From contig OX419759.1 of assembly GCA_948567375.1 (NCBI GenBank), forward strand, positions 6,912,744-6,976,743: 64,000 nucleotides of DNA. The letters run 5' to 3'. How positions within the stretch are numbered: position 1 is the first letter of the stretch; each line of letters starts with the position of its first letter. This stretch comes from Lunularia cruciata (taxonomy: Eukaryota > Streptophyta > Marchantiopsida > Lunulariales > Lunulariaceae). The position numbers were made by a program, and so were the translations under genes. Shown one piece after another: positions 1 through 12,000 of this stretch. The notes beneath the pieces are model-generated. The model ran no database searches. It saw only the letters and a program-made list of their open reading frames with translations, and was not told the origin of the DNA.

Positions 1-554
1 CCAAGTAATTTCTAGAAGAACAACACTGAAACTGTCCACGTCCCTTTTGTCTGTCAAACCTTTGGGTAAGAACATACCTAGAATTATGGGCAGAGAGGGT
101 CAGAATCTAACATAGTTCTTTATAATGTTCCAAATCTACCCACTGTTTGTTTATAAAGTTTGCGTGCAGTTCAAGCAAATAAAAACTTCAGACACGATTC
201 TCCACACGACGAGCTTCCGAAGGAATTTCAGTTCTTACTCTAGATCGAAGTAACCAAAAGTGCATTCCACATGTGTGTAAGTATCACTAGTACTATTGAT
301 CCGCTCATGTGGCCAAGCCTTAGAAAGCGAGAATCAGCAACTTGTTCCACGGGTTGTCCATAAATATGTTATAAATCTCGATGGATGATAAGGGGATTGC
401 AATCCTTGTGAAGATATTCGAGCTCTGAAATTCACTGCTAACCTTCCAGTCACCAAGTTTCTATTTGCCCAAATGGTCTTAACTTTAGCGTTCATTATTG
501 GCATCGGAGTCAGGAACAAACTGTAAACCTTTCTTAAATAACGAGAACACGGAG
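1..554. other. Intergenic, no gene seen
   Basis: No reading frame here resembles a known protein. The right half merges into a diverged copy of dispersed repeat R, whose antisense frame continues past the recognisable repeat. No tRNA-like or snRNA-like sequence was found. Confidence 0.5.
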
Positions 555-1110
555 ACCCCATAGAAAACACTAGAGGATGGGAAGACCCATCAAGTTGTAC
601 AAGGGTTAGAAAAAAAAAATGTAAAATGGTGCTAAGCACAATAAAGTATATATGAAAAATCTATCCTATTGTATCTAAGATATCTGAGCTATGCAAATCA
701 TACAATCCATAAATTATCATCTGAGGTGATTACCCTCTTATAAATTGCATCCACGGGTATTCTCTATAAAATAATATACATATATTATCTAAAATATAAT
801 ATAAAATATAAAAATTAAAATATAAAAATTAAAATTCTTGGTGCTTAATATGATAATTCTCTTATTCTCCTTTATCTTTGCATCAAATATCATATCCATA
901 ATTTCATATAACTCTAAGGCTAAAAGAATAAAAAAATAACCTCACAAAATACCATTTTACTTGGAAATCTTATGACCTAATGTTATACTCACTTCCCATC
1001 CAAGATTCAAGGGAATGATTAATCACTCTTTCCGATACTATGCCCCGTACACCCCCACCACAATATCAACTATTATGATCCGATCATCCCAAATCAAATA
1101 TAAATATGCA
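555..1110 (-). repeat. Dispersed repeat R, copy 1 (diverged)
   Basis: The block around 575-605 (GGATGGGAAGACCCATCAAG) and the block 'taagatatctgagctatgcaaa' near 675-700 recur in six other places in the window. The copy continues as an A/T-degraded version of the longer copies, including the 'cccatccaagattcaagggaatgattaatcac' block near 996-1030. Orientation is given by the reading frame that the copies share on the minus strand. The stretch 775-835 has decayed to AT-rich simple sequence. The identity of the parent element is unknown. Confidence 0.6.
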
Positions 1111-4062
1111 CTGACACAATGGTATATGTAAATCATACGTACGGTCCCTCTAAACCAAACCAAGTATTTCAAGTATTTTGTAAATTGTGTGCAATTTTAC
1201 ACTTTGCTAAACTCTATAGATTCGTCCCGTTTGGCAACAAACAACCTGGTCCGTATGATACGCAGTTCCAGGAGTGCTCCCTTACCTCAGGTAGTTCACT
1301 TATACTTACATGAGGTAGCAACTGATGCGAACTCGAATCTCCAGTCTCCATGACATTAAAGCATAATGATTAGCCAGATAGATACTACGAACTGTACGGG
1401 TGTGTGAGGATGTCAGTCGTCAGATTCCAACATCGATAAACCGCGGATATTAGGTTGCTGCTTCTGTTCTAGAAATCAACAACTTAACCTGTTCAACAAA
1501 AACTCCGTGAAGTATCTTTAGACGTGGACAGATAAGCTTACGTGCGAAAAAAGTTCTAGTGTATCTTGACTTCTCCGCTGTCAATTTGGATTCCAAATTG
1601 ACACGGTCGCCATTTTCAAATTTGGATTCCAAATGGACATTTAATACTAGATTTGTCAGTATTCAATTGTGAGGACCAAAGAAAGAAATACAGTACCTGG
1701 AGTACGCCCAAACTTATCCAACTCGTCTTCAGGTCGTCCCAATACTGCTGACTTGAAATTCGGGTGCTCCACGTGTATGATAAAGTCACTTTATGATGAT
1801 CCGTAAAGTTTCCCTTTTTCGTTATTCTCGAAAGTTGAATTACTGGTCGATCTCTAAATCTACACTTTTCGAGATGTGTACAGAGAAATTTTCGACATGC
1901 ACACATGGCTTCCTTTCTTTGGATCTTTTCCATACAAGCTTCAATATGACGGTGAAATTCTACTTGTATTCCTCGAGGTTCACACCTTGGAAGAGAATTC
2001 GTCTATGGGATTTACTTTACTCTGCTACATGTTGTCGAATATGAGACTTTTGTATGTTAGAAGACCAAACGGCCTCTGCCCATGCCCGTAAACGAGTATA
2101 TTCGATTACGGGCTTGGACCTGAGACTTTCGTTCCACCCTACTTCTTGCCCATCCTGTGCTCTCCTGGGGATTTGGCTAACGGTTCATCGATCGCGACTC
2201 GACCTTGTGTGTGGGAGGCGGAATGACATCTTGACGTTATCTGCTCTAATCGTCAATGTATGCGCATGCTCTAATCTGCACAACATCTGTCTGTGAGTAA
2301 CTTTCCATCTGTAACTTTTCAGTTGCGAATTTGAAACAGATAGATACAACTTGCAATTGCAAGTCGTATCTATCCAGATCTCCAAATATTCGCGGAGCAC
2401 GATGCGTGTCTTCTCTTCTTTCACAATTTAAACTTGGATGCAAAGCTCAACGTCGTCACTTAACATTTCCTTGTGTTGGTTGATTTGCTGTGAACTGCGA
2501 GTTTGCGAGTCGTATCTTTCCAGATCTTCAAATATTCGCGGAGCAAGATGTATCTCTCCTCTTCCCTCACAATTTAAGCTGAGATGAAAACCTCAACGTC
2601 TTCATTTCCTTGTTTGGTTGATTTGCTAGAACTGCGAGTGAGCAAAGCACGGACGTCCACACAGGAGTGACCGGTCTGGTGGAGAAAGTTAGACAAGAAT
2701 CAAGGAAAGGAGTAACTGTAACACGGGAGATACACACCTTGAGCTAACATTGGGTTCTCGATTTCAGTCGAAGCAGAACATCTCAAAGAGGAGGTAGGCT
2801 CATGATCCTGTGCTGGGTTATACTAACTGCGATATGCAGAGCTGATCTTGACCCCTGCGTGTTTGCTTGACTGGATGTGGAGATCTAGAAGTTGTGAAGT
2901 TAATCACAATTGTTTGCAGTTGTGATAGCTCTGAGGTGGAGGGGCATCAAATATACGAAAGGATATTTCAACTCAATGGCTTTTTCATACCTTAGCCAAG
3001 GTATTTTAAAAGATCAACTTCTGTACTACTGGTTCCTGCAGTTTTCCTGCAGACTTGTAGAATAGAAATAGGCTGTAAAGGTGCTAAAGTACAAGTAGTC
3101 TCTTCTCCGCCCTTTTTTCCCTAAAATTTAGTTTATTTTTTAACGTGCTTAATTTATCTAAAACTTATTGTTATTTAACGTGCAAGAAAATCAAATAGTG
3201 TTCTCAATCCTGCTATCCTGCTTTGAATCTATCGTTTCAAACTGAAGCTAAATTATCTTTCATCAATAATTATAAAAAAAATTTCCAGATCACAAGTATC
3301 AAGTGGAAATTTTTTAATATTTTAATTATTCGATATTTCACTCGAAATAGATAAATAAATAATTGTAAATTTCTTTTGAAAATTTACATTATCAAAATTT
3401 CTTATATATATAATCATTACGCCCCTTTCTCGCCAAATATGCAAAAAGTAAATATATTTATTTACTTAATTATTTATTTTAACTGGCAAATTTCAAGTAA
3501 ATTTAATTCGTACATTGACTGCATCATAACTCCGCATGTTGTTAGGTGTAGCCAGTTTTCCAGTACGAGCTCATCGATTATGCATTTATCAAATTTTCTT
3601 CAGCATTATGCAGCGAACTCCTGTTACTCTAGTACCCGGTTACACCTGAAACAGGCAGCCCCAAGTAGGATCTTAACTGGGGTCAGAACAACCTTTGTCA
3701 GTGGATTCTATCTCCAAGTTAACCGTGAACGCACATTTTATGTCCATTGATCTAGGTCTCAAACCATCACTAGTATGATTTTGTAGTTTCCATACGTAGG
3801 CCTGTGTCTTAAATTGGTTGAGAAATTGAATTGGCCCGTGTTCAAAAGAATTACAGGTCTAGAGTTTATAAATCCTCAATGAAGGAGGCGACTTCCCCGA
3901 TTCGTTCCATCATATTATGCAGATCTTTGATGTGGAGAGCCATGAGAAAAGGAATTTAAGAAGCAGTATTTGAGCATGTATTATGACATAGGTACGAGCC
4001 ACAGAGTCTATGGATATAGCATCCCTGAATAAAGCCAGAAATTACCACCACGAAGCACCGAC
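1111..4062. other. Intergenic, no gene seen; AT-rich after 3.1 kb
   Basis: Several ORFs of 60-124 codons occur, but they overlap one another on both strands, are not similar to families I recognise and look like chance frames. The stretch 3110-3500 is very AT-rich. A tandem duplication lies at 2363-2640. The promoter and 5' end of the NLR gene downstream should fall in the last few hundred bases, but I see no decisive TATA element. Confidence 0.5.
2363..2640. repeat. 145-bp tandem duplication
   Basis: The block beginning GTCGTATCTATCCAGATCT at 2363 recurs at 2508 with a few substitutions. The following text (ATATTCGCGGAGCA, a pyrimidine-rich stretch, CAATTTAA, AACGTC, TTGATTTGCT) repeats in the same order. 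Offset is 145 bp, two units, partly degraded. No coding meaning is visible. Confidence 0.85.
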
Positions 4063-7000
4063 ATGGTGAAGAAGAAGAAGAAAAGAAGAATTAGTTGTCC
4101 CAGAGATTTGTCATTAATGAAGACCTTACCATGCCCACATCCTTGCGATTGTAACGTTTAGTATCTAAAGCTTTTTTGTTTGAAATTTGAAAAACACAGG
4201 CCTGGAGAGGTTGGCATCAAGTAGTTCAGCTATTGGGTCTCAACTGGAGAACCAAGTCATCCGCAAGGTACTGCTCGTACTTCAGCATATGATTTTTGCA
4301 AATAACTCATACGATTGTTCAATCTGTGTTGGTGAGTTGTTCGTGTTCTATTATAATGAATAGTAAACTACTATCTGCTACAGGGTTTGCTTTGAATGCT
4401 ACGGTTTAATTTTGAGTAGATGACATGTTTGTTTCCATTTGATTAAAAATAAATACATGAAGAGATACGGAATCTAACCCGTAAAAATTTTGGAATATTG
4501 TTTCAGCTAAATGATGGAATTCTGTTACTACACGAACCGAAGCAACCCGATATTGACATTATTTTCTTCCACGGACTTCAGTTTGAGCAGAATGCATATG
4601 TTCATTTGACTACATGGACCTGTAAAAATGACCCCGTGAAGATCTGGCCAAAACAATGGCTTCCAGATGCTCGAGTTCTTCTGGCCTCGTATGATTCAAG
4701 CATAAGGGAAACCCCGGGAGAAGGGAGGATGGATTTATCCAATATCGCAGAAACATTGTTGACGGAGATTCTTCTGGCAATTGAAGATGTTTTAGATGGA
4801 GGAACTCGACGACCAATAGTATTGGTTGGTCATAGTTTTGGAGGCCTGGTCATGAAAGAATTATGTTTGCTTGCTGACCAGAATGTCAATGAATCTAGGC
4901 AAAGAGACCTAAGATGTAAATTCCTAAAAAATCTTGGTGGAATTTACTTTCTTGCAACTCCTCATCTTGGAATGGAGGATCTTGCCAAGATCAAAGAGCA
5001 CGTTCGGTGTAGAAGTCCGTTGTGGCCGTACATGGAGCATTTGAGCACACATGCCGCAAGACAACATGCCAAATTTGAGACGCTGTGCAAGCAAGAACAT
5101 TTTAGAAATTGGCAGATTTTTGCTGCTGGAGAAGCACGTGAGACAACAATTCCATCTGAATCTTCTGCTAAGGAAATGGTAATACATGCTACGTTGCTCC
5201 AGTTATGAAACTTTTCTAGTGTGTAAATCTCTTGTGGACCGCATACAACTTTCCAAGTGTCTCTTAGTTCCATCGGAATTGATTCTTACATCAGTATAAA
5301 TAACTTTGTATCTTGCTTATCGTAGGCCCCGGGAAAGTTTTGTGGTATCTTGGTACCAGAAGCTTCTGCACGAATCGGCACGAATTTCATTACTGTCCCC
5401 GGGGATGATCATTTCTCAATTTGTATGCCAGAAGCTGACAACTCTACAGTGTTCCAGCATCTACTACGGCTAATTCATCATGTCCAGGTGGAAATGAATG
5501 TGATCTTTCTTTGGTGATTTAGAGTCCTATTTGTGTCCAAACAAGTTTCTGCTTACGCTTTTTCCAATCACAGCCAAGATCATAACACGTTGCAAATGGA
5601 ATCTTTTACTATTGCAGGCACGTGATCCTACAAGATTAAGGCCGCCACTATTAGTTACGATGATACCTGCTGGAGTAGATCATGTTCTAAACACCATCTA
5701 TGCAAAGATTGAGGAAAAGAAGCGCTTCATTGGATTTTCGGGCATGGGAGGAGTAGGGAAGACGACACTAGCCAAGTTAGCATTCAACAAGATTAATCCC
5801 GAATTCCAATATGCCAGTTTCGTAGAGGAGGTCAAGGCGATAGGAGGAGGAAAGGATGCGCTGAAGAAAGAAGCATGGAATAACATGCTTCCTCGTCCTG
5901 AAGGTAAATACGTCAAGAGCAGGTGGGATGAAGTAAGGGGAAAGAGATTTCTTTTGGTCTTCGATGATATTGAGACATTCGAACAAATGGTGGCACTCGA
6001 GGAGATAGTTGAGAGCAATGCTGCGGAAAGGAGTTGCTTCATGGTGACAACTCGTAATGAAGAACTTCTCACGAACTTCTCAGCGATGAACGGTGGGGAC
6101 AGCACTTTTGTCCATCACATTGAACACCTAGGATTTGAGGACGCAAATAAGCTGTTTATAACTCATGCTTTTCCTTCCAACATGAATGAACCACCTATAC
6201 ATCTGAAAAAGGTCGTAAGAGATATTGTGGTTGGATGTGGCGGATTGCCTCTCACACTAGAGGTGCTAGGGAAATATCTGAAACGGACGCGAGACCGGAG
6301 CACGTGGGAAGAGGTCCTATCAGAGCTCAATGCGATAGATCAGAAGCCAGCCGGAGTTTTGGAGCGGGTATGGTATACACTGAAGCTGAGTTATGATGGT
6401 CTTGAGCCCCATTTACAAGAGATGTTCCTTGATTGCGCCACCATCTTTAGGTCGGAATTGGAGGGCGATTCAACTGGGCATGAAGTTTATGAGTTTTCTT
6501 ATGGGGAAGTCATGTCGGCATGGTCATCAGTGCACGGGAGCGGACGTGTGGGGTGGCAAACGTTGGTGGACAGATCCCTTGTATATGATAATGAGCAGAA
6601 TAAGAACCCCGAATTTCCATTTCAACCCCGGATGCATGAACATCTCAGAGCACTCGGTAGGAGGATCGCAAGAGAATCGGGGAGACTAATGCCAATGTCT
6701 GGACATGCTCACCAGGTATCTTTAGAAGTTCAATCCTCCTCTGGCTTGGTCTTGCAAAACATATTATTGTCAACGGTGGATGTCCTGTAGATATTTAAGT
6801 TATGTAGTCTAGACATGCTGCTCAGGGACTGAGTGAGATTAGATTAAACCATGCTGCTCTTTCCTAATACTGTTCACGTCCTTGACACCAGGGACTTGCA
6901 TCATTGGAGAAAGTAGTTGCCTATGTTATCGAACCGTCACGCGGCGCAATTGAGGACGAAAGAGGTTGTTGCGACCAGGATAGACCTTGCGATATGTGGA

Positions 7001-8091
7001 AGAAATGGAGACCAATGTCTGAACTCAAGGGATTACAGTATTTGGTTGTCCGACAAGAGGTTTCTGGATGCAATCGGTGTAAAAGAGAACATTTTCAATT
7101 ACCACCGAACCTTGTAATGCTCCATTTACACATGGCGGAGGATACAGTATTGAGACCTTCCACCTCTGATAAGTTGGTCGTCTTGCATGTTCGGGGTTCC
7201 TTGGCCAACTCGTTCGAAGAAGTAGATCCTAGACCAATGAGGACACATTTAAGGACTATTGGAACACAAAGGGAAGATGGTCGTGTAGGAGGCAGAGGTA
7301 AGAGAGAGCTGCAACGAGGGGAAGAACACCCGAATGCGAACAGAAGCCAAAACAGAAATCTCTTTGGTTGGTTTGTTCGTTCCGGCTCCTCTTTGCACCG
7401 ACCAAACACTAGGTTGCAGGTTTTGTCCAAGCTGACCTCTCTAGATTTGCGGGACTGTCCACAAGCCCAGGATCTGATAGATACAATAGATCAAATGCAG
7501 CAATTGCAGACGTTAGCGATCGAACGGTGCTCGAATTTGCAAGCTCTACCAGATACACTCGGGCAACTCCCACAATTGCGGATGTTGAAGATCCACCAGT
7601 GCCCGAACGTACAGGCCCTACTGGATACATTCAGGCAACTCCAGCAATTGCAGACGTTAGGGGTCAAGTGGTGCCCGAATCAGCAATTGCAGACATCAAG
7701 GGTTGAGTGGTGCCCGACTTTGCAGGCTTTACCAGATACCCTTAGGCAACTCCAGCAATTGCGGACATTAGGAGTCAAATGGTGCTCGAACCAGCACTTG
7801 CAGACGTCAAGGGTCAAGTGGTGCCCGAACCAGCAGGCTCTACCAGATACACTTGGGCATCTCCATCAATTGCCAACGTTAGGGGTCAAATGGCGCCCGA
7901 ACCAGCAATTGCAAACGTCAAGGGTCAAGTGGTGCCCAGACCTGCAGGCTCGACCGGATGCACTCGGGCAACTCCAGCAATTGCATACATTAGGTGTCCC
8001 GTGGTGCCCAAACCTGCAGACTCTACCAGATACACTTGGGCAATTTCAGCGATTGCAGACGATAAAGATCTGGATGTGCCCAAATCTGTAG
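4063..8091 (+). CDS. Alpha/beta-hydrolase-NB-ARC-LRR (HNL-class) resistance-type protein
   Basis: Likely an intracellular immune receptor. Proposed exons: 4063-4150 (tentative), 4200-4267, 4507-5178, 5326-5487, 5618-6715 and 6892-8091. They keep frame through GT-AG introns and give about 1095 residues. The N-terminal part is a SERAC1-like hydrolase with FFHG, a nucleophile elbow GHSFGG (Ser at 4834-4836) and a probable catalytic His in GDDHFSI (5410-5412). NB-ARC follows: P-loop GMGGVGKTT from 5741, kinase-2 LLVFDD, FMVTTRNE, GCGGLPL, and MHE where most NLRs have MHD. The LRR region has degenerate units of the form LPDTLGQLxxLxTLxVxxCPN. Exon 1 is the weakest call because its intron would be only 49 bp. 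The hydrolase-NLR fusion is known from liverworts; activity and pathogen target cannot be read. The frame ends at a TAG inside an LRR unit, so this may be a truncated or decaying allele. Confidence 0.85.
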
Positions 8092-8250
8092 GCATTAAAG
8101 ACTTGGCCGCTCTATCTGATACACTCAGGCAACTCCGACAATTGCAGAAGTTAGAGGTCGTGTCGGGTGATTTGCAAACTCTTACCAGATACATTCACTT
8201 AGGCAACTCGTGTAGACTCTAGAGATCTATTGGTGCCCAAAGCTGCATGC
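7440..8250 (+). repeat. LRR-coding tandem repeats, about 72 bp with shortened units
   Basis: The last exon is built from repeats of about 72 bp (24 codons) carrying 'ctaccagatacactcgggcaactcc' and 'aattgcagacgttaggggtcaa' blocks. Short partial units of about 40 bp encoding QLQTSRVKWCPNQ are interspersed near 7680, 7795 and 7905. Neighbouring units are very similar at the DNA level, which indicates recent expansion by slippage or unequal exchange. Confidence 0.85.
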
Positions 8251-8321
8251 TCTACCGGATACTTCCTTGCTAACAGGTTGGTTGTCAAGGGCATACAGAA
8301 ACATATTCCGACTTGAAGTTT
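8092..8321 (+). pseudogene. Frameshifted C-terminal LRR remnant of the NLR gene
   Basis: After the TAG at 8089-8091 the LRR text continues in another frame (DLAALSDTLRQLRQLQ) and later in a third (EIYWCPKLHALPDT, ending with TGA near 8321). In the sister repeats the codon matching the TAG is CAG, so a single C-to-T change explains the stop. At least two indels follow. This is either a decayed tail or the ancestral C-terminus lost by truncation. Confidence 0.75.
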
Positions 8322-8569
8322 GAAGTGGTGAAGCTATTTGTTCTTTGCATTCATAAAGATTAGAAACAACGAAGAAAGACATGGTATTATCCCTCGAAGG
8401 GAAAAGAAAAGGAGGGAAGCACAAACAAGTGCAAAAGGAGATAGAGGGCGGGTCCAATGGTCCAAAACGACAGAAATGAAATAAAAAAAGGAGGAAAATA
8501 GACCGACGCGACACAAGAGGGAAAGTGCAATTTAACAATTTACGCCGAGGACATAAAGAAGAAAGTAAT

Positions 8570-8896
8570 TTACAGTTATGATATACTAGGGGTTTTAGAA
8601 ATAGATTTGACAAATTTTTACTGGGTAAATAACAGACATCCGTAACTTTTTATAGTTATGATATACTAGGGGTTTTTAGAAATAGATTTGAATGATGTTA
8701 ATTGGATAGATAACAAACATTAGTAACTTTTTTTAGTTACGATATACTAGGGGTTTTAGAAATGGATTTGACTGATGTTTACTGGTAAACAACAAACATT
8801 CGTAATTCTTTTAGTTATGATATACTAGGGGTTTTTAGAAATAGATTTGATTGATGTTTACTGGGTAAATAAGAAATATTTGTAACTTTTTCTAGT
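8570..8896. repeat. Four-copy 80-bp minisatellite
   Basis: The motif ATACTAGGGGTTTT occurs at about 8583, 8663, 8743 and 8821. Each unit contains 'agttatgatatactagggg', 'agaaatagatttga', 'atgtttactgggtaaataa' and 'cattcgtaactttt' blocks. It lies directly downstream of the NLR gene, in its probable 3' flank. Confidence 0.9.
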
Positions 8897-9402
8897 GAAC
8901 TCGGTAGCGAGCCGTGATTGCAATAAACGAACGCGTTGTAAAATCAATTACAGCGTTATTCCATCCAAATCGTATTCATTTATAAAAATCAAGCATTAGG
9001 TTATTGAGGTTTAGGAATGCCTAATTTAGATAAATTATTGTCCAAAGTGGGGATGTGGTTTCTTGAGAAGATGGTTACGTGGTTGGTGAGTTGGTTTTGG
9101 AATGGGATTTTTGAAATTTTTGGGGATCTAAAATGCTAGCTCTCAACATTTCAAATTCTCAATTCAAATTCACCATCCCAAGCCTATGTCAGTCAAGTAA
9201 ACGATGGTTTAATAGTTTGGCATTGGTATGGTGGTTCATTTCCATAGATTAGTGTGGCAAAGGATAGTGAGAGTTATGGAAAATGATACGCATTGCCTTG
9301 CGATAACCAAGAAATTGATTGGGGGTCAAGGAATTTTGCTCTAGATGTGCAACGATAATTTAGTAATGAGAGTTAACTTTTTGTAGTGCGGAAGGCTCAC
9401 TT
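8897..9402. other. Intergenic, no gene seen
   Basis: No coding similarity and no clear terminal inverted repeat were found. It may hold the 5' end of the Harbinger-like element that follows, but the border cannot be set. Confidence 0.4.
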
Positions 9403-10563
9403 TTGGATGCAAATCCAAAACCTATACACTCACCTTTGGATTTGCAACTTGAAGAACCATTAGGGAAATTTGGAGAACTGTTGAGGATGGCTTCTACCGT
9501 GCCAAGCAAAACCAAAGAGGATGAACGGTTTTGCATGGCAACGCACCATTATGATCAAATCCTAGATTATTTAGAGGACCCCGAGCATTCTACATAGATT
9601 CATGTTGGGAATTGCAACAAGCCCATTCATAAATTGATGGATTTTAGTTTCATGGAAACATTTTTAATCCGGGAGGTGCAAGGATTTCCTACGCCTATGA
9701 TAGGTGACAAGCTTTACAAGAAATGGTTGAGTTACATGAAACAGTACAAAGAAACTTACGAACTTAAAAACAACGCTACAAGAGAAGGTCTCACTGGGAA
9801 GGAATATGGCAAGGCGTGGAGAACTACCAAAGATAAATTGAATGGAACGTGCCCGCATTTTGCTAGAATGGAAGCCATGTTCAGGAACCAAGCAAACATT
9901 AGTCCACCTGCTATGGTAAGTTTGGGAGATTTAAATCCCAATTTGAGCGAGGTTGGGATTGGAGGAGGTCCATGCATGTGCAGAAGAGGAGGGTTCTCAA
10001 TTCCCATCTCCTCCAGAGCTGGTGCTCCCGGACTTGTACTCCCAATTTGTCCCAAACACCCAAGGGGCAGAAAGTATACCTAGTGTTTACATGGATAATG
10101 GAATCCAATCACCGGAGGATGAGTTACTATATGTTGTACCAATAGAGGACTCACCTTTAGTGACACCACCTCCTTTAATTTCTACAAGGGATGGGTCTGA
10201 ATGCACTTTCCTCGACCAAAAAGGAGAATGTGACCCAAAGAAGAGAAAAGGTGGAATATCAACAAGTAAGGTATCTCAGATGTCACCTACTCTATCATTA
10301 TCATATAGCCAAAATTACCATGTTGAAGGTAAATATTATAGAATCCAAGGAGAGGTTCAGACTAGCTGAAGTAGGAGCCACCAACATGAGGAAAAGAGAG
10401 AAAAAAATGAAAAAAATAGAAGCAAAGCGTGTTAGATTAGAGACAAAGAAGATGAAAATTAAAATTGAGAAGAAATTGAGTATAGATAAAAGGAAAGCTA
10501 GTGCATACAACATAGATTCAAGGAGAAGAATATACAGTCAAAGTGCACTCATGAAATCAAAAT
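9403..10563 (+). pseudogene. PIF/Harbinger-type ORF1-like (Myb/SANT-like) protein relic
   Basis: Plus-strand frames read as one degraded protein. A first segment (MDANPKP...DQILDYLEDPEHS) ends in a stop at 9595. A second, from 9634, carries FLIREVQGFPTPMIGDKLY, WLSYMKQYKE and CPHFARMEAMF. This looks like the trihelix or SANT-like DNA-binding ORF1 that accompanies Harbinger transposases. After a frameshift the C-terminus is a Lys/Arg/Glu-rich probable coiled coil (10382-10563), also usual for ORF1 proteins. A Harbinger-type transposase lies 5 kb away on the opposite strand and could be its former partner. The family call comes from motif memory and is moderate; a domesticated host Myb/SANT gene is less likely because the frame is broken. 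Confidence 0.5.
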
Positions 10564-12000
10564 GAGTCTCCTACAGGCAGGAAATCTCTCAAAGAAATAA
10601 GCCAATATTTCAAAGTTCTAAATCAAGTTCAACGTGAGGATCCTACTCCAAACTCATTATACTTTGCTGATAGCAAATAGCATACCACCATGTAACCTGA
10701 GTACTTTTATAATAAAGTGGAGTTTAATAAAGTTATTTATGACTTTGTATGGAAAAAGATGTCACTTGTCGGTGCTAGTTGCCGCTCGTTAGTGCTTGAC
10801 GTTTTGCCCATTGACACCCAGTGCCGCCTAATGTTGCACCCCAAATTTTGTGCCAATAAGAGTGGTGCTAGGAAGGTTTAGGCCAATGTTTGATGGTGCA
10901 TGTGGGCACGGAGTGACGTGTATTGTTGGCACATAGGCGCTCCATGCCGTTAGGGTTGAGGGTTGTAAAACCGGTTTTGTTTAAGGTGCCACATGATGGT
11001 GCTTGTTGTTTGTGGGTGGCATGTGCAAGCACCAAGTGACGCTCGGTTTGATGCAAAGGCATATATGGGTGATAAATTTTTTGCACAAGTGATCAAAATA
11101 CATGAAATGTATACATCTTATGTACATTTATCACATTTATACACATTTTATGTATATAAGTGTGGAGCAAGCAAATCATGTCACTATGCTAGAGGAGAAG
11201 GAGGTGAAGAAGATGAGGAAGATGAAACATGGTGTCTAAGTGTTGGTATTGCATCCTTGAGTCTATGATGGTATACATGATGTTGAATCCTAAATAGACT
11301 CAGTGACCACCAAAGGGGCCACTCGCTCTCATCCAAGTCTTGGTGCCTAATAACGCTAGCAAGAAGATAATATAGGTCACTACTATAAGAACTCAGTCTA
11401 CAAGATGTCCACTCCTCTTCTACCTAACTAATAACAAGCCTATCATCATGGACAAATCTGTCCAAGCACTTAGTCTACCAGATATCCACTCCTCTTTTGC
11501 CCAACTAACAACAAACCTATCATCATGGACAAATTTGTCCAAAGCACTCATCAAAGGGTCAAATGACCAAGTGCTCTCTCTACCCTATAAGGACAAAAGT
11601 GGGTAGGATGTATAGCACCATGTGGATGGTTTTTATAATAAGAGAGTGCATAGTTGTCCATAATCAAAAGATCATGAAGAGGTAAACCTAATGAAGTGAG
11701 ATGTTGATATGATCTAACATAAGTCCTCTAAACTAATCATCTTGTTGAACATCTATAGAACACAAACATGCCATGAGGCATGTTTATGAGACCCATTGTA
11801 AAATCTCTTTGGGAGTTCCGACCATGCTTTGTAGCAATCACTCCACTCCATATGGAGTAAGATCTATCCACAAGATAACCTCAAAGTGTAGCAAACAGAA
11901 TTGGATGAAATGGCATATACTAGGACATGCAACCCACCCTATGGGCCTTGACTATATGTGAGGGCACCAATTGTCATCCTGCTATCCCATGCATGGAAAC
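10564..12000. other. Transposon-like noncoding stretch
   Basis: 10740-11000 is enriched in short GGTGCT/GTGCCGCC-like words, a texture seen again at 15.26-15.73 kb and reminiscent of subterminal repeats of DNA transposons. A block with 'taacaacaaacctatcatcatggacaaatctgtccaa' appears twice near 11430 and 11505. No intact gene is seen. Confidence 0.45.

Noticed and set aside
3376..3750. 124-codon plus-strand ORF upstream of the NLR gene
   Set aside because: AT-rich composition, Ile/Tyr/Asn-rich start, no domain or signal peptide recognised and no splice link to the NLR exons.
7779..8222. 147-codon ORF overlapping the NLR LRR exon
   Set aside because: Alternate frame of the LRR repeats; only its last part (after 8092) continues the LRR text and is covered by the remnant feature.
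8570..8896. Regular repeats that could suggest a CRISPR array
   Set aside because: There are no constant-repeat/variable-spacer alternations. Whole 80-bp units are similar, and the DNA is plant nuclear.
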